From Betaproteobacteria bacterium HGW-Betaproteobacteria-22 (GTDB lineage Bacteria; Pseudomonadota; Gammaproteobacteria; Burkholderiales; Methylophilaceae), in assembly GCA_002842285.1 (NCBI GenBank), contig PHCJ01000027.1, forward strand, positions 1 to 51,842: DNA of 51,842 nt. Direction: 5' to 3'. A program made the position numbers and the translations under genes. Shown piece after piece: positions 16,473 through 27,053 of the stretch. Position 1 is the stretch's first letter. Every line of letters starts with the position of its first letter. The notes beneath the pieces were generated by a model. The model was not told where the DNA came from and did not search any database. It saw only the letters and a list, made by a program, of their open reading frames with translations.

Positions 16473-18239
16473 ATGAGCATCCTGAAAAAAAAGCCTACAT
16501 CAGTGCCCAAACATACGTATTGGCTCCTGATATTATCTACAACAATCTTCTTAAACGCCTGCGCCAGTCAGCAGCGCCTTAAGCAGGATGCAGCCACTGC
16601 AAGCTCAGTGCTTGCGGAACAACACACAACGCCTGCAGAAAAAACGCTCGACCCTGAATTTATATTTAAGTATCTGGTAGGCGAAATCGCCGGCCAGCGC
16701 GGAGAAACGGGCACATCAGGCGCAATCTTTTATGAATTAGCTAAATCCGAGCAAGATGCAAGACTGGCCGAACGCGCCGCAAAAATTGCAGCGTATGCCA
16801 ACATTTCCAACCTCGCCATTCCTGCCATCAGACTATGGGCAGAACTGGCCCCCGACTCCATCGAGGCGCAACAGGCAATGACAGAAATGCTGATTGCTAC
16901 AGGCAGCCTAGAACAGGCAGAGCCCCACCTGGCAAAACTGTTAACAAAAGAAGATACTCGAGCCTCCGGTTTTTTATACCTCAACTCACTGTTTAACAGA
17001 AGCGCCGACAAACTGGCAATCCTGAAGCTTATTGAGTCGCTGGCTAAACCGTACCCGGATCTGGCAGAAGCGCAGTTTGCCATCGCGCAGGCCGCCTACA
17101 ACGCCAATCAAGACGCCACCGCAATCAAAGCGATTGAGAATACAGAGGCCTTACAACCTCACTGGAGCATTGCCGCCTTGTTAAAGGGGCAGATATTGTT
17201 TAAAAAATCACCTCAAGCAGCCATCGCCTTTTACGAAAGCTATCTCAAGGCAAAGCCGGAAAATAACGAAGTACGCATTAACCTGGCTAAAGTATTAGTT
17301 TCACAAAAACAATTTGCCGCGGCCAAAACCCATTACCCCATCATTTTGGATATTGCAGGTAAAAATAGTGCCGATAACCTTGCCGATCTTAATGCGATTA
17401 TCGGCCTGCTGTCCTATCAGGCGGAGGACTATATCGCTGCTGAAAACTATTTCAAGCAAGCACTGGCGCTTGATTTTAAAGATGCTGACCAAATTTATAT
17501 TTACCTCGCACAAGTTGCCGAGAAGCAACAGCACGATGTGGCCGCAATGAATTGGTACAACAAAGTGTCCAATGGCCCCAGATATCTTGAGGCGCAATTT
17601 AGCTTGGCCAATCTGGTGGCGCGCAAACAATCTGCCGACAGCGCGATTGCCTTGTTAGATGCATTGGAGAACCTAACAACAGAACAGCAGATTTTGGTGA
17701 TTCAATCACAAGCCTCCATCCTAGCCAAGGCAAAGCGGCATACCGAATCATTTGATCTGCTGGAAAAAACCGTAAACAACCTACCCAACACACCTGACCT
17801 GGTGTACGACTACGCCCTCGCAGCAGAGCGCGTAGGTAAATTTGACCTCATGGAATCCGAGTTACGTAGAGCGATTGCTGAAAAACCGGACTTTGCCGCC
17901 GCATACAACGCGCTGGGCTACTCATTTGCCGACCGTAACATTAAACTCAATGAAGCAGTCAAACTCATCGAGAAAGCACTTGCACTTTCCCCAAATGATC
18001 ATTACATGCTCGATAGCCTGGGTTGGGCATACTACAGAAAAGGCGACCTGAACAAGGCACTTAAATATCTGCAACAAGCCTATGACATCAACCCCGATCC
18101 TGAAATCGCCGCGCATTTAGGCGAGGTGCTATGGCACAAAGGTGAGCACGATAAAGCAAAAAAAATATGGTCTGATGCCTTGATTAAAAATCCTGACAAT
18201 GATGTGCTGATCATCACAACCAATAAATTCAGGTCATAG
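16473..18239 (+). CDS. TPR-repeat lipoprotein
   Basis: A 588-residue protein with a lipoprotein signal (lipobox LNAC, Cys30), so it is probably anchored in the outer membrane. The rest is a chain of tetratricopeptide repeats (for example PDFAAAYNALGYSFADR, PNDHYMLDSLGWAYYRKGDLNKALKYLQQAYDI). Proteins of this kind stand directly before lolB in many betaproteobacteria. Its partner is not known; the repeats suggest a protein-protein scaffold. lolB follows after 6 bp. Confidence 0.85.
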   Translation: MSILKKKPTSVPKHTYWLLILSTTIFLNACASQQRLKQDAATASSVLAEQHTTPAEKTLDPEFIFKYLVGEIAGQRGETGTSGAIFYELAKSEQDARLAERAAKIAAYANISNLAIPAIRLWAELAPDSIEAQQAMTEMLIATGSLEQAEPHLAKLLTKEDTRASGFLYLNSLFNRSADKLAILKLIESLAKPYPDLAEAQFAIAQAAYNANQDATAIKAIENTEALQPHWSIAALLKGQILFKKSPQAAIAFYESYLKAKPENNEVRINLAKVLVSQKQFAAAKTHYPIILDIAGKNSADNLADLNAIIGLLSYQAEDYIAAENYFKQALALDFKDADQIYIYLAQVAEKQQHDVAAMNWYNKVSNGPRYLEAQFSLANLVARKQSADSAIALLDALENLTTEQQILVIQSQASILAKAKRHTESFDLLEKTVNNLPNTPDLVYDYALAAERVGKFDLMESELRRAIAEKPDFAAAYNALGYSFADRNIKLNEAVKLIEKALALSPNDHYMLDSLGWAYYRKGDLNKALKYLQQAYDINPDPEIAAHLGEVLWHKGEHDKAKKIWSDALIKNPDNDVLIITTNKFRS

Positions 18240-18245
18240 GCCCGC

Positions 18246-18887
18246 ATGGCGTTACATCTGCATATCTGCGGCCTGCACCGGCCATATCTCTTACTGACTC
18301 TTGGGCTGACACTGGGCTTATTAAACGCCTGCTCCACATCGCCCATTCAATCAAGCGAAACTTTATACTCCCAGCGGCTAAATGCTGCGCACCTGAAGCA
18401 CATTGGAGGCATTCAGCAGTTCTCGCTACAAGGCCGCATCGGCGTGCAGTCAAATTACAAAGGGTTCTCTGGCGGCCTGTTTTGGCAGCATACTCCCATC
18501 GCGGATGAAATAAACCTGCACTCCCCCCTTGGCGGGCAGGTGGCAAGCATTGCCAAAAATCCTGAAACCATCACACTGACTGACGCCAGCGGCAAACAAA
18601 TATCAGCCAGCAACGCTGAAACTCTGACATACCAAGTATTAGGCTGGAGTCTGCCACTTGACGGATTGCAGGACTGGGCTTTAGGTCGCCCTACTGAAAA
18701 CTCACCGTCTGCCAGCACCTGGGATGATAACGGTTTACTTACTTCACTCAGCCAGAATGGCTGGCAAATCGAATATCAAAACTATGCTGACAAAGATGGC
18801 TACCAACTACCTCATAAGATTTCACTCAAAAGCGAGCAAGTCAATCTAAAACTCATCATAGAAAAATGGAGTAACATTACCCCCTAA
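18246..18887 (+). CDS. lolB: Outer-membrane lipoprotein receptor LolB
   Basis: LolB accepts lipoproteins from periplasmic LolA and inserts them into the outer membrane. The 213-residue precursor has a lipobox LNAC (Cys29) and LolB segments (FSLQGRIGVQSNYKGFSGGLFWQH, LHSPLGGQVASI, LGWSLPLDGLQDWALGRP). The order TPR lipoprotein-lolB-ispE-tRNA-prs is the usual betaproteobacterial layout. Confidence 0.92.
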   Translation: MALHLHICGLHRPYLLLTLGLTLGLLNACSTSPIQSSETLYSQRLNAAHLKHIGGIQQFSLQGRIGVQSNYKGFSGGLFWQHTPIADEINLHSPLGGQVASIAKNPETITLTDASGKQISASNAETLTYQVLGWSLPLDGLQDWALGRPTENSPSASTWDDNGLLTSLSQNGWQIEYQNYADKDGYQLPHKISLKSEQVNLKLIIEKWSNITP

Positions 18888-19011
18888 TTTTAGAACTGGA
18901 TATTTAATCGCAAGCATTGTCTATGACTTGGCGCAAGTCTAAAACAAGCTTATCTAAGAGGTAAAATATCTTCACTTATCATCAAAACTGCAGACAACTA
19001 GCCTAAATTAC

Positions 19012-19896
19012 ATGAACGACTTTAAACCCTACCCCGCGCCTGCAAAAATCAATCTATTCCTCCACATTACCGGCCAAAGAGCAGACGGTTACCATTTGCT
19101 GCAAACAGTATTCAGGTTGCTGGACTTCTATGACACGGTTTATCTAAAGCCCACAAACAACGCGCAAATAAAACACGCTCAACCCATCGCCGGCATTGAT
19201 GAAAATGAAGATTTATGTGTGCGCGCCGCAAAGCTTTTGCAACAACATGCAGGCTGCCGGCAAGGCGTTGAAATCCACATCGAAAAAAAAATCCCCATGG
19301 GTGGCGGCCTTGGTGGCGGCAGCTCAGATGCAGCCACCACCCTGCTCGCGCTTAATCGACTATGGCAGCTCAATTTAACACGTCAGACGCTCGTTGAGCT
19401 TGGCACCAGGCTTGGTGCAGATGTACCATTTTTCATTTACGGTGACAATGCCTGGGCTGAGGGCATCGGAGAGAAGTTGCAGGCAATCAGTCTGCACGAT
19501 GCCTACTACGTTGTGCTTACACCCAAGGTGCATGTCTCAACCGCGCAAATTTTTGCTAATAAGCAATTGACAAAGGATGCAATTCCTAAGACAATGTCGG
19601 CCTTTTCAGACATCAGACATTCAGATGCTGAAGATTTACTGAATAAAAATGTACGTGCTGATTTTATTAATCAGCTTGAAAAGGTAGTTTGCGATACTTA
19701 TCCTGAAGTTTCATCTTGTTTAGCATGGCTTAAACAGTTTGGTGATGCTAGAATGAGCGGCTCTGGTGCTTCTGTTTTTTTAGAGGTGTTCAGTGAACAG
19801 GTTGCAAAAAAGATAATTGCGCAAAAACCAGAACATTTTGGTGGTTTTGTTGCAAAAGGGCTAGATCAGCACCCTTTAAAATATTACGCTGATTAA
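19012..19896 (+). CDS. ispE: 4-diphosphocytidyl-2-C-methyl-D-erythritol kinase IspE
   Basis: IspE is the GHMP-family kinase of the MEP isoprenoid pathway. The N-terminal [21 protein letters not shown] matches the family, the ATP loop is [16 protein letters not shown], and the C-terminal GHMP motif is [13 protein letters not shown]. The 294-residue length is normal. The tRNA-Gln gene begins 5 bp after the stop and may be on the same transcript. Confidence 0.95.
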   Translation: MNDFKPYPAPAKINLFLHITGQRADGYHLLQTVFRLLDFYDTVYLKPTNNAQIKHAQPIAGIDENEDLCVRAAKLLQQHAGCRQGVEIHIEKKIPMGGGLGGGSSDAATTLLALNRLWQLNLTRQTLVELGTRLGADVPFFIYGDNAWAEGIGEKLQAISLHDAYYVVLTPKVHVSTAQIFANKQLTKDAIPKTMSAFSDIRHSDAEDLLNKNVRADFINQLEKVVCDTYPEVSSCLAWLKQFGDARMSGSGASVFLEVFSEQVAKKIIAQKPEHFGGFVAKGLDQHPLKYYAD

Positions 19897-19900
19897 ATAT

Positions 19901-19977
19901 TGGGGAGTCGCCAAGCTGGTTAAGGCACCGGATTTTGATTCCGGCATGCGAAGGTTCGAATCCTTCCTCCTCAGCCA
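19901..19977 (+). tRNA. tRNA-Gln (TTG)
   Basis: A full cloverleaf is visible. The anticodon stem is CCGGA/TCCGG with loop TTTTGAT (anticodon TTG), the T arm is GAAGG-TTCGAAT-CCTTC, the acceptor stem is TGGGGAG/CTCCTCA, and the CCA end is encoded. It lies between ispE and prs, its usual betaproteobacterial place. Confidence 0.95.
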
Positions 19978-20028
19978 AGCATTTAACATGCAGCGCATTG
20001 TCAAAGGTTCTGTATGGTTAAAAATAAC

Positions 20029-20066
20029 AAGCGTGTAGATTTTATGATTTACGCGCTTTTATTTTT
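20029..20066 (+). terminator. Terminator after ispE / tRNA-Gln
   Basis: AAGCGTGTA (20029-20037) pairs with TACGCGCTT (20050-20058) with one G-U pair, followed by a T-rich stretch. Confidence 0.7.
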
Positions 20067-20136
20067 TATGTTTTGACATTTAATGTTTTTAATAGTATCT
20101 CGCTGGTGAAAATCAACCCCAACGATAGGAAATCAG

Positions 20137-21090
20137 ATGGCGTCTAACGGCAACATGATGGTCTTTACAGGCAATGCTAACCCAGCGCTAGCGCAGGAGG
20201 TAGCAGGTCATCTAGGTATTGAGCTCGGTCGCGCAACAGTTGGTAGATTTTCCGACGGCGAGGTGATGGTTGAGCTGCTTGAGAATGTGCGTGGTCGTGA
20301 CGTTTTTGTGTTGCAGTCCACCAGTCAGCCTACCAATGACAGCCTGATGGAGGTGATGGTCATGGTGGATGCGTTGCGCAGATCCTCTGCGGGCCGCATT
20401 ACCGCCGCCATCCCTTACTTTGGTTATTCTCGTCAAGACCGCCGTCCGCGTTCTGCCCGTGTTGCAATCACGGCTAAAGTTGTGGCCAACATGTTGACAG
20501 GCGTTGGTGTAAACCGCGTACTAACAATGGATTTGCACTCAGACCAAATCCAAGGGTTTTTTGATATCCCGGTAGACAATATCTATGCAACGCCGATTTT
20601 ATTGGCGGACTTGCTCACCCAAAAACATGAGAACTTAGTAGTTGTATCACCGGACGTAGGTGGCGTTGTCCGTGCACGCGCATGTGCAAAACAGCTCAGC
20701 TCAGATTTGGCGATTATTGACAAACGTCGCCCAAAACCAAATGTCGCCAAAGTGATGAATATCATCGGCGACGTGGCTGGCCGCACTTGTGTCATTATGG
20801 ATGACATGGTAGATACTGCAAATACGCTATGCGAGGCTGCCGCAGCACTGAAAAAACATGGCGCAGTAAAAGTATTAGCCTACGCAACGCACCCCGTGCT
20901 CTCCGGTGGAGCCGCAGAAAGAATCATGAACTCCGAACTGGATGAGCTTGTCGTTACCAACACCATTCAACTGAGTGCAGATACTGCCAATTGCAGCAAA
21001 ATCCGTCAATTGAGCGCAGCCACCCTGCTAGCAGAGACCATACGCAGAATTAGCAGTGAAGATTCCGTGTCATCACTATTTATGGATTAA
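20137..21090 (+). CDS. prs: Ribose-phosphate pyrophosphokinase (PRPP synthetase)
   Basis: Prs makes PRPP from ribose 5-phosphate and ATP for nucleotide, His and Trp synthesis. The 317-residue protein has the usual motifs: [17 protein letters not shown] at the N terminus, [10 protein letters not shown] (the flexible loop region), [14 protein letters not shown] and the PRPP-binding loop [11 protein letters not shown] stem-loop at 21101-21129 separates it from rplY. Confidence 0.96.
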   Translation: MASNGNMMVFTGNANPALAQEVAGHLGIELGRATVGRFSDGEVMVELLENVRGRDVFVLQSTSQPTNDSLMEVMVMVDALRRSSAGRITAAIPYFGYSRQDRRPRSARVAITAKVVANMLTGVGVNRVLTMDLHSDQIQGFFDIPVDNIYATPILLADLLTQKHENLVVVSPDVGGVVRARACAKQLSSDLAIIDKRRPKPNVAKVMNIIGDVAGRTCVIMDDMVDTANTLCEAAAALKKHGAVKVLAYATHPVLSGGAAERIMNSELDELVVTNTIQLSADTANCSKIRQLSAATLLAETIRRISSEDSVSSLFMD

Positions 21091-21100
21091 TTTTTCACCC

Positions 21101-21129
21101 CTGTACACTGGTCGCGGTGTGCAGTTTTT
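21101..21129 (+). terminator. Terminator or attenuator between prs and rplY
   Basis: CTGTACAC (21101-21108), an 8-base loop, GTGTGCAG (21117-21124) and five T. Only 34 bp then separate it from the rplY start, so it may be a partial terminator that lowers rplY readthrough. Confidence 0.65.
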
Positions 21130-21163
21130 AGTGTAGTAAAGTAGTAAATTTAGGAGCAGTAAA

Positions 21164-21772
21164 ATGGCTATTGAAATCAATGCAGTAAAACGTGACGTAA
21201 AAGGTACGGGTGCGAGCCGCCGCCTACGTCGTGCAGGCGCAGTGCCTGGTGTAGTATATGGTGGCGGTAAAGAGGCAGTTACCCTTGAATTGAATGCTAA
21301 AGAACTTTTCATGCAATTCCGCCATGAAGCTTTTCACGCTTCAGTGTTAGGTTTAGTGGTTGACGGTAAAAAAGAAAACGTATTACTGCGTGACTTTCAA
21401 CTGCACCCGGTTCGCAACACGATTCAGCATATCGACTTTCAGCGTGTAAGCGCAACAGATAAAATCCACGTTAAGGTACCTTTGCACTTTGTTAATGCAG
21501 ACGTAGCACCTGGCGTTAAACTAGGTGGCGGTATTGTTGCCCACATTCAAACAGAAGCTGATGTAAGCTGTTTGGCTAAAGACTTGCCAGAGTTTATCGA
21601 AATTGATGTTGCCAATCTGGAAATGGGCCACTCAATCCACTTGTCACAAATCAAACTGCCAAAAGGCGTTGAATTTGTACAGTTGGCCCACGGTGATGAC
21701 GCAGCAGTAGCCTCTATCGCCAAAACTCGCGGCGGTGTTTCTGCAGCAGCTGATGAAACACCAGCAGCTTAA
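21164..21772 (+). CDS. rplY: 50S ribosomal protein L25 (CTC/TL5 form)
   Basis: bL25 binds 5S rRNA. At 202 residues this is the long, two-domain CTC/TL5 form rather than the short E. coli form. The N-terminal L25 domain (KGTGASRRLRRAGAVPGVVYGGG, LLRDFQLHPVRNTIQHIDFQRV) is followed by the C-terminal beta domain (GGGIVAHIQTEADVSCLAKDLPEFIEIDV) and an Ala-rich tail. AGGAG lies just before the ATG. Confidence 0.95.
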   Translation: MAIEINAVKRDVKGTGASRRLRRAGAVPGVVYGGGKEAVTLELNAKELFMQFRHEAFHASVLGLVVDGKKENVLLRDFQLHPVRNTIQHIDFQRVSATDKIHVKVPLHFVNADVAPGVKLGGGIVAHIQTEADVSCLAKDLPEFIEIDVANLEMGHSIHLSQIKLPKGVEFVQLAHGDDAAVASIAKTRGGVSAAADETPAA

Positions 21773-21802
21773 TCACGCGTAGCTTTAAAGCTAGATGAAA
21801 AT

Positions 21803-21837
21803 AACGCGCGCTTTATAACAAAGTGCGCGTTTTTTAT
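21803..21837 (+). terminator. Strong terminator after rplY
   Basis: A 12-bp stem (AACGCGCGCTTT / AAAGTGCGCGTT, one G-U pair) with a 5-base loop is followed by a T-run. Confidence 0.85.
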
Positions 21838-21870
21838 TATCACGATAAAGAATAATTCTTCGATATCCAT

Positions 21871-22446
21871 ATGAGCGGAATCAAACTATTTGTAGGCCTA
21901 GGTAACCCGGGCGATAAATATGAAGCCACGCGTCATAACGCCGGCTTCTGGTGGATAGACCAGCTGGCGGCATCAACCAACAGCAAGCTTGCCGTGGATG
22001 CGAAGTTTTTTGGAGCAGCTGGCAAGTTCAACGCATCAGCGGATACATGGTTATTAAAGCCGACTACGTTCATGAACGCGAGCGGCAAAGCAGTTGCCGC
22101 ACTGGCAAACTACTACAAAATTACCCCGGCGCAAATATTGGTGATACACGATGAGCTAGATTTGCCCCCCAGCACGGCAAAGCTTAAAAAAGGCGGCGGG
22201 CATGGCGGGCACAACGGCCTTAAAGATATTACGTCCGCGCTTGGTACAGCAGACTTCTGGCGACTAAGGCTTGGTATCGGCCATCCGGGTGACCGCAATG
22301 AAGTGGTTAATTTTGTGCTCAAGGCGCCATTGAAAGATGAACAGGCAGCCATTAACCAGTGCATAGATGATAGTCTAATTGTTTTACCTCAACTCCTAAA
22401 TGGTGACTTTGAGGCGGCAATGTTAAAATTGCACACAAAGAAATAG
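21871..22446 (+). CDS. pth: Peptidyl-tRNA hydrolase
   Basis: Pth frees tRNA from peptidyl-tRNA that has dropped off ribosomes. The 191-residue protein has the family start [18 protein letters not shown] with the catalytic His, then [25 protein letters not shown] and [13 protein letters not shown]. The neighbours rplY and ychF are the usual ones. Confidence 0.96.
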   Translation: MSGIKLFVGLGNPGDKYEATRHNAGFWWIDQLAASTNSKLAVDAKFFGAAGKFNASADTWLLKPTTFMNASGKAVAALANYYKITPAQILVIHDELDLPPSTAKLKKGGGHGGHNGLKDITSALGTADFWRLRLGIGHPGDRNEVVNFVLKAPLKDEQAAINQCIDDSLIVLPQLLNGDFEAAMLKLHTKK

Positions 22447-22506
22447 CAGAGAATCTGCTTCAACAAGCAACGACGCATAGATTGCGTGAATGATGATTGG
22501 AATCAT

Positions 22507-23592
22507 ATGAAATGTGGCATCGTAGGTTTACCAAATGTGGGCAAATCCACATTATTTAATGCAATTACCAAAGCGGGGATTGCCGCGGAAAATTATCCTT
22601 TCTGCACCATTGAACCTAACGTAGGCATCGTAGAAGTGCCAGATCCACGCATGCAGCCACTCATTGACATTGTAAAGCCGCAACGCGTACAACCTGCAAT
22701 CGTAGAGTTTGTTGATATTGCAGGCCTCGTTGCAGGCGCTTCAAAAGGGGAGGGTTTGGGCAATAAATTTCTGGCCAATATCCGTGAAACGGATGCAATT
22801 GCCCACGTAGTACGCTGCTTTGAGGATAATAACGTCATTCACGTCGCCAACAAAATTGATCCGCTCTCTGACATCGAAGTCATCAATACCGAACTCGCTC
22901 TCGCTGACATGGAAACAGTAGAAAAAACCATGCAACGCGAAAGTAAAAAAGCTAAAAGTGGTGACAAAGACGCCATAGCACTCGTTGCCATACTTAACAA
23001 GATCTTGCCAGGCCTAAATGAAGCTAAAGCCGTACGCACGCTTGGGCTAGACTCAGACGAACTGCAACTGCTCAAACCGCTATGCCTCATTACCGTAAAG
23101 CCAGTCATGTATCTAGCCAACGTGGATGAAAAAGGCTTTGAAAATAACCCACATCTGGACAAAGTGGTTGCGCTTGGCAAAGCCGAAAATGCCCCAGTAG
23201 TATGCATTTGCGCAAAAATCGAAGGTGAAATATCTGAGCTGGACGAAGAAGACAAGCTGCTGTTTTTATCAGAACTCGGCCAAGACGAGCCCGGCCTAAA
23301 TCGTGTAATTCGCGCTGCTTATGATTTGCTAGGTCTGCAAACCTACTTTACTGCAGGCGTGCAGGAAGTCCGTGCATGGACAGTGAAAAAAGGTGCTACC
23401 GCACCGCAAGCCGCTGGCGTGATTCATACAGACTTTGAACGTGGTTTCATTCGTGCCGAAGTGATTCAATACGATGAATACGTTAAAAACAAAGGCGAAC
23501 AAGGCGCTAAAGAAGCCGGGAAAATGCGCTTAGAGGGCAAGGAGTACATCGTGCAGGATGGTGATGTGATGCACTTCAGATTCAATGTGTAA
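22507..23592 (+). CDS. ychF: Obg-like ATPase YchF
   Basis: A ribosome-associated TRAFAC P-loop ATPase involved in stress response and translation. The P-loop is GLPNVGKST, followed by [18 protein letters not shown] and the C-terminal TGS domain ([31 protein letters not shown]). The start at 22507 (MKCGIVGLP) agrees with the family; a start seven codons upstream would add an unrelated extension. The length is 361 residues. Confidence 0.95.
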   Translation: MKCGIVGLPNVGKSTLFNAITKAGIAAENYPFCTIEPNVGIVEVPDPRMQPLIDIVKPQRVQPAIVEFVDIAGLVAGASKGEGLGNKFLANIRETDAIAHVVRCFEDNNVIHVANKIDPLSDIEVINTELALADMETVEKTMQRESKKAKSGDKDAIALVAILNKILPGLNEAKAVRTLGLDSDELQLLKPLCLITVKPVMYLANVDEKGFENNPHLDKVVALGKAENAPVVCICAKIEGEISELDEEDKLLFLSELGQDEPGLNRVIRAAYDLLGLQTYFTAGVQEVRAWTVKKGATAPQAAGVIHTDFERGFIRAEVIQYDEYVKNKGEQGAKEAGKMRLEGKEYIVQDGDVMHFRFNV

Positions 23593-23692
23593 CCCCGTAA
23601 AATTTGTGCAGAAATTGCAAAGTCACTTTGACAATTCGAGCGCAAAACACTAGAATGGCGCCCTTGCTAAAGTTTTAGCATCAGGTTTACAA

Positions 23693-23769
23693 GGTGATGT
23701 AGCTCAGCTGGTTAGAGCACAGGATTCATAATCCTGGGGTCGAGGGTTCAAGTCCCTCTTTCACCACCA
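23693..23769 (+). tRNA. tRNA-Met (CAT)
   Basis: The anticodon stem CAGGA/TCCTG encloses loop TTCATAA (anticodon CAT). The T arm is GAGGG-TTCAAGT-CCCTC and the CCA end is encoded. The D arm (AGCTCAGCTGGTTAGAGC) is the elongator type. The acceptor has one T-T mismatch. It is the last core gene before the defence region, so its 3' end is a candidate attachment site. Confidence 0.95.
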
Positions 23770-23773
23770 ATAA

Positions 23774-23804
23774 AGACGCCCCTTTCGAGAGATTGGGGCG
23801 TTTT
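23774..23804 (+). terminator. Terminator after tRNA-Met
   Basis: ACGCCCC (23776-23782) pairs with GGGGCGT (23795-23801), followed by T. It closes the core transcription unit at the border of the defence region. Confidence 0.75.
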
Positions 23805-23894
23805 CACTTTGGGCACAGTGTTTTAAACTATTTTAATAATTAAAATTATGACCCTAGTAGTTATTTTTAAATAAGTTGTCTAAATCCAATGTAG

Positions 23895-26800
23895 TTAGAT
23901 GATCTGAACCATTTCCAACAACTTTTCATAGCTACTTAATTTAGAAAATTTCACTACACCACCACTGATAGTATCAAAGTGTTTCTCTGCACAATGAATC
24001 TTAAGCTTCTCAATCTCCCTTAAATCCATATCTGAATCAGAACCCTTGGTTTCTGCCACAAAGTAGATATGCCTTACTTTGTCTTTATCAAACACGATGG
24101 CCCAGTCAGGACTATAATTTGCAATAGGGGTAGAGATATAAAAGCTCTTGGGTAGTTTGGCATACACTACTACTTCTAGGCTGTTTTCCAACGCTTGAGC
24201 AAACTCTGCCTCAATCGTTGAGTCAGTAGTTAAATAGTCATAGATATGCTTTTTAAGCAGCTCAGAATCCCTTATGGCTGACTTATCATTGGTGAATACT
24301 GTTTTGGCATCATACCGCTCTTCTGTTTTGTGATAAACGATATTGCTGATAATCAAACTTGCCTTCACCTCGTTAATCAGCCTGCTACATTTGGCAATAA
24401 ACTCTTCAGGGTTTTTGCGTACAAGGTCAAATTTAAGGGCGGATATTGCTTTTAATATGGCAACAATAGTGTGTCTAGTCAGGTTGGTTAATGCCTCAAT
24501 CTCGCCAACGATATCATACGTAGCATTGGTGTAAATATCATTCTTCAATTTGAGGTTTTGGCGTTCAGATTCAACGATTAGCGCGCCATCTTGCATTTCC
24601 TCTTTAGTGCCGTCCCTTAATTCACCTGTTCTCACTTCATAGGTGCGGTCACTGATATGCAAATCTCGATCTATTCGGCCTTTGCTATCTGCAATCAGTT
24701 TTTCGGTATCAAACTTCACCTCATAAATGGTTTTGAGGTTTATCTTTTCCCAAAGCTCCTGAAACTCTTTTTTCTTGAAGTTGGGGTTGGTGGTTAGGAT
24801 AATTGTTTTGCGCTCATCTTCAGGCTTAAATGCTTCACCTGTGTAGATAGATTTGAGTAACTTGGTGACTGATTCACGGTAAGGTTCTAAGCTCTCAGGC
24901 AATGGCATCGTGCTTTTTTCAATTAGCTCTCTGCCAGATACAGTAATTTTATAGTTTTCATCAATCACATTGGCTTGAATGAGTTTGAATTGAATTTTCT
25001 GAGCATCCTCAGAGGTGAGCCTATGACTTTCACCTTTTTCATTTTCAATTAGTTTGCCCGTAAAGAAAGCAACATCCGCTTTCTGAGGTCTATCTTTAAG
25101 TGTTGCTGCAATCTCGCTTTGTAGCCCTTTAGCGAAAGCCTCATAGCTTTCAGAGGCAATCACAGTGAGCTTATTCATCTCATGAACCTGATCGCCTATT
25201 AGCTCAAAGTCTTGGCGTATGCCACGCTTATCCACGCATAAACGCATGCCACGGCCAACTTCTTGGCGTCTGCGCGTTTGGCTGCCACTTTCAGCATTTT
25301 TGAGTGCACATATCTGAAATACGTTAGGGTTATCCCAACCTTCTTTAAGCGCTGAGTGCGAGAAAATAAAGCGTGTTGGCTCTTCAAAGCTCAGCAGGCG
25401 CTCTTTATCTTTCATAATTAAATCATAAGCTGAAATATCATCAGAATCTTCACTGCCACGCTTCACCGTTGGGTCAACTGACTTACCTTTTTTATCCACG
25501 GAGAAATAGCCATCATGCACTTTCTCAGCCTCATCACGTTTTAGATAAGCAAAGTAGTTGGTTGGCATGTAGCCTTTATGCACGGTGCTTGGGTCAGTTT
25601 CATGCAAATACTGGTTATATTCATCATGGAAGAGATCGAAAAACTCATTCACTGCATGTTTATATTCTTCTTCAAATATGTGTCCATACTCACCGAGCGC
25701 TTGTTCTCCAGCATCGTCATACACTCGATACTTTTCCACGGAGTCGATAAAGAACAGACTTAATACCTTAATGCCCTTATCAAACAAATGCTTCTCTTTT
25801 TGCAAGTGCGACATAATGGTTTCGCGGATTTGTACGCGGCGGAAGGCATGTTCATCCTTGTCATTTAAAATATCGCCAGGGAAAATATCTTCACCGTTCA
25901 CAACTATCTTGTTGTGGTAGCCGTTAATCTCGGTAATGGTGCAATTTACATAAGCTGGCATATTCCCAGATAGCTCATATAAATTAGCTCCTTCACTTAC
26001 TTTTTGGCGAACTCTTTTCGGGCCTGAGCTTGTACGCTTTTCAAACTCTATCACTGCAAAGGGTGGCTTAGTAGTGCTAAGGCTAATCTGTTCCAAATAC
26101 AAATAGCCTGTGGTGCCTGTAGAGCCTTTGAGGTTAATGCCTTTTACTTGAATCTTTTTCACCAGTCGTTGGTTATAGGCATCCAAAGCATCGAGTCTAA
26201 AGACTTTGTTATATTCCTCATTCTTATCATGCGTTGCTGAATAACGAAGCGTGAACAAGGCATTAAAGTCTTCCATGCTTTTCATAGTTGCTGAGCCTTG
26301 TTTACCAACCGACTGTGGCTCATCGATAATTAGTATAGGATTTGTTTGAGAAATAATATCAATCGGCCTCCTAGTGCCAAACTGATCCAACTCTTTATAG
26401 ATTCTTCTTACCGCTTCGCTTCTATCATTTTCCTTTTGTGAACTAAACGCCTGCGTGTTAATAATCATCACGCTAATGCGGCCATCCGAGGCGAAATTTT
26501 CAATATCTTGTGGGCGGCCAGAGTTATAAATAAACGGGCTGACTTTGTGGCCGTAGATCTCTTGAAAATGCTCTTGCGTCACTTCAAATGACTTAAATAC
26601 CCCTTCACGAATGGCAATGCTAGGCACAATGACAATAAATTTGCTCCAGCCATAGTGCTTGTGCAACTCATACATGGTGCGGATATAGGTATAGGTTTTA
26701 CCAGTACCCGTTTCCATTTCTATGGTCAAGTTATAGCCATTCCTCAAGCCTGTCGGACGTTGAATCTGTTGGCTTTCATTCAAGTCATTTAAACGCTGAG

Positions 26801-27053
26801 CCGCTTGAATATTTTTAAGAACCTGTGCATCGGCAAGCACCAGTGGGCTGTTTCTATAGCCAATATCCTCAAGCACATCGGCTTCTAAACCTAAATCTTG
26901 CGCTCCTTGGGCGACCAGTTTGGCCTTACGGATAATCTCTCGGCTACGCTCTAAGGTAAAGCGGTTGGTTTTTAAAGGTTGCCCTTCAAAGCAATCCACC
27001 ACTGCTTTAACCGCCTGTAACTGAAACCCTTGCTGTTTAAACTGTAGTTTCAT
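23895..27053 (-). CDS. res: Type III restriction enzyme, Res subunit
   Basis: Res is the translocating, cleaving subunit of type III restriction-modification and works only in complex with Mod. The 1052-residue protein has a superfamily-2 ATPase core (Walker A METGTGKT, residues 113-120; the DEAD-like box IIDEPQ; late helicase motif QEVGRGMRL). A C-terminal PD-(D/E)XK nuclease is visible: P982-D983, then E1001-x-K1003 in VAETKG. Its ATG overlaps the mod stop (TAATG), so translation is coupled. It is the last gene of the minus-strand defence operon. No frameshift or missing motif was seen. Confidence 0.92.
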   Translation of the reverse strand: MKLQFKQQGFQLQAVKAVVDCFEGQPLKTNRFTLERSREIIRKAKLVAQGAQDLGLEADVLEDIGYRNSPLVLADAQVLKNIQAAQRLNDLNESQQIQRPTGLRNGYNLTIEMETGTGKTYTYIRTMYELHKHYGWSKFIVIVPSIAIREGVFKSFEVTQEHFQEIYGHKVSPFIYNSGRPQDIENFASDGRISVMIINTQAFSSQKENDRSEAVRRIYKELDQFGTRRPIDIISQTNPILIIDEPQSVGKQGSATMKSMEDFNALFTLRYSATHDKNEEYNKVFRLDALDAYNQRLVKKIQVKGINLKGSTGTTGYLYLEQISLSTTKPPFAVIEFEKRTSSGPKRVRQKVSEGANLYELSGNMPAYVNCTITEINGYHNKIVVNGEDIFPGDILNDKDEHAFRRVQIRETIMSHLQKEKHLFDKGIKVLSLFFIDSVEKYRVYDDAGEQALGEYGHIFEEEYKHAVNEFFDLFHDEYNQYLHETDPSTVHKGYMPTNYFAYLKRDEAEKVHDGYFSVDKKGKSVDPTVKRGSEDSDDISAYDLIMKDKERLLSFEEPTRFIFSHSALKEGWDNPNVFQICALKNAESGSQTRRRQEVGRGMRLCVDKRGIRQDFELIGDQVHEMNKLTVIASESYEAFAKGLQSEIAATLKDRPQKADVAFFTGKLIENEKGESHRLTSEDAQKIQFKLIQANVIDENYKITVSGRELIEKSTMPLPESLEPYRESVTKLLKSIYTGEAFKPEDERKTIILTTNPNFKKKEFQELWEKINLKTIYEVKFDTEKLIADSKGRIDRDLHISDRTYEVRTGELRDGTKEEMQDGALIVESERQNLKLKNDIYTNATYDIVGEIEALTNLTRHTIVAILKAISALKFDLVRKNPEEFIAKCSRLINEVKASLIISNIVYHKTEERYDAKTVFTNDKSAIRDSELLKKHIYDYLTTDSTIEAEFAQALENSLEVVVYAKLPKSFYISTPIANYSPDWAIVFDKDKVRHIYFVAETKGSDSDMDLREIEKLKIHCAEKHFDTISGGVVKFSKLSSYEKLLEMVQII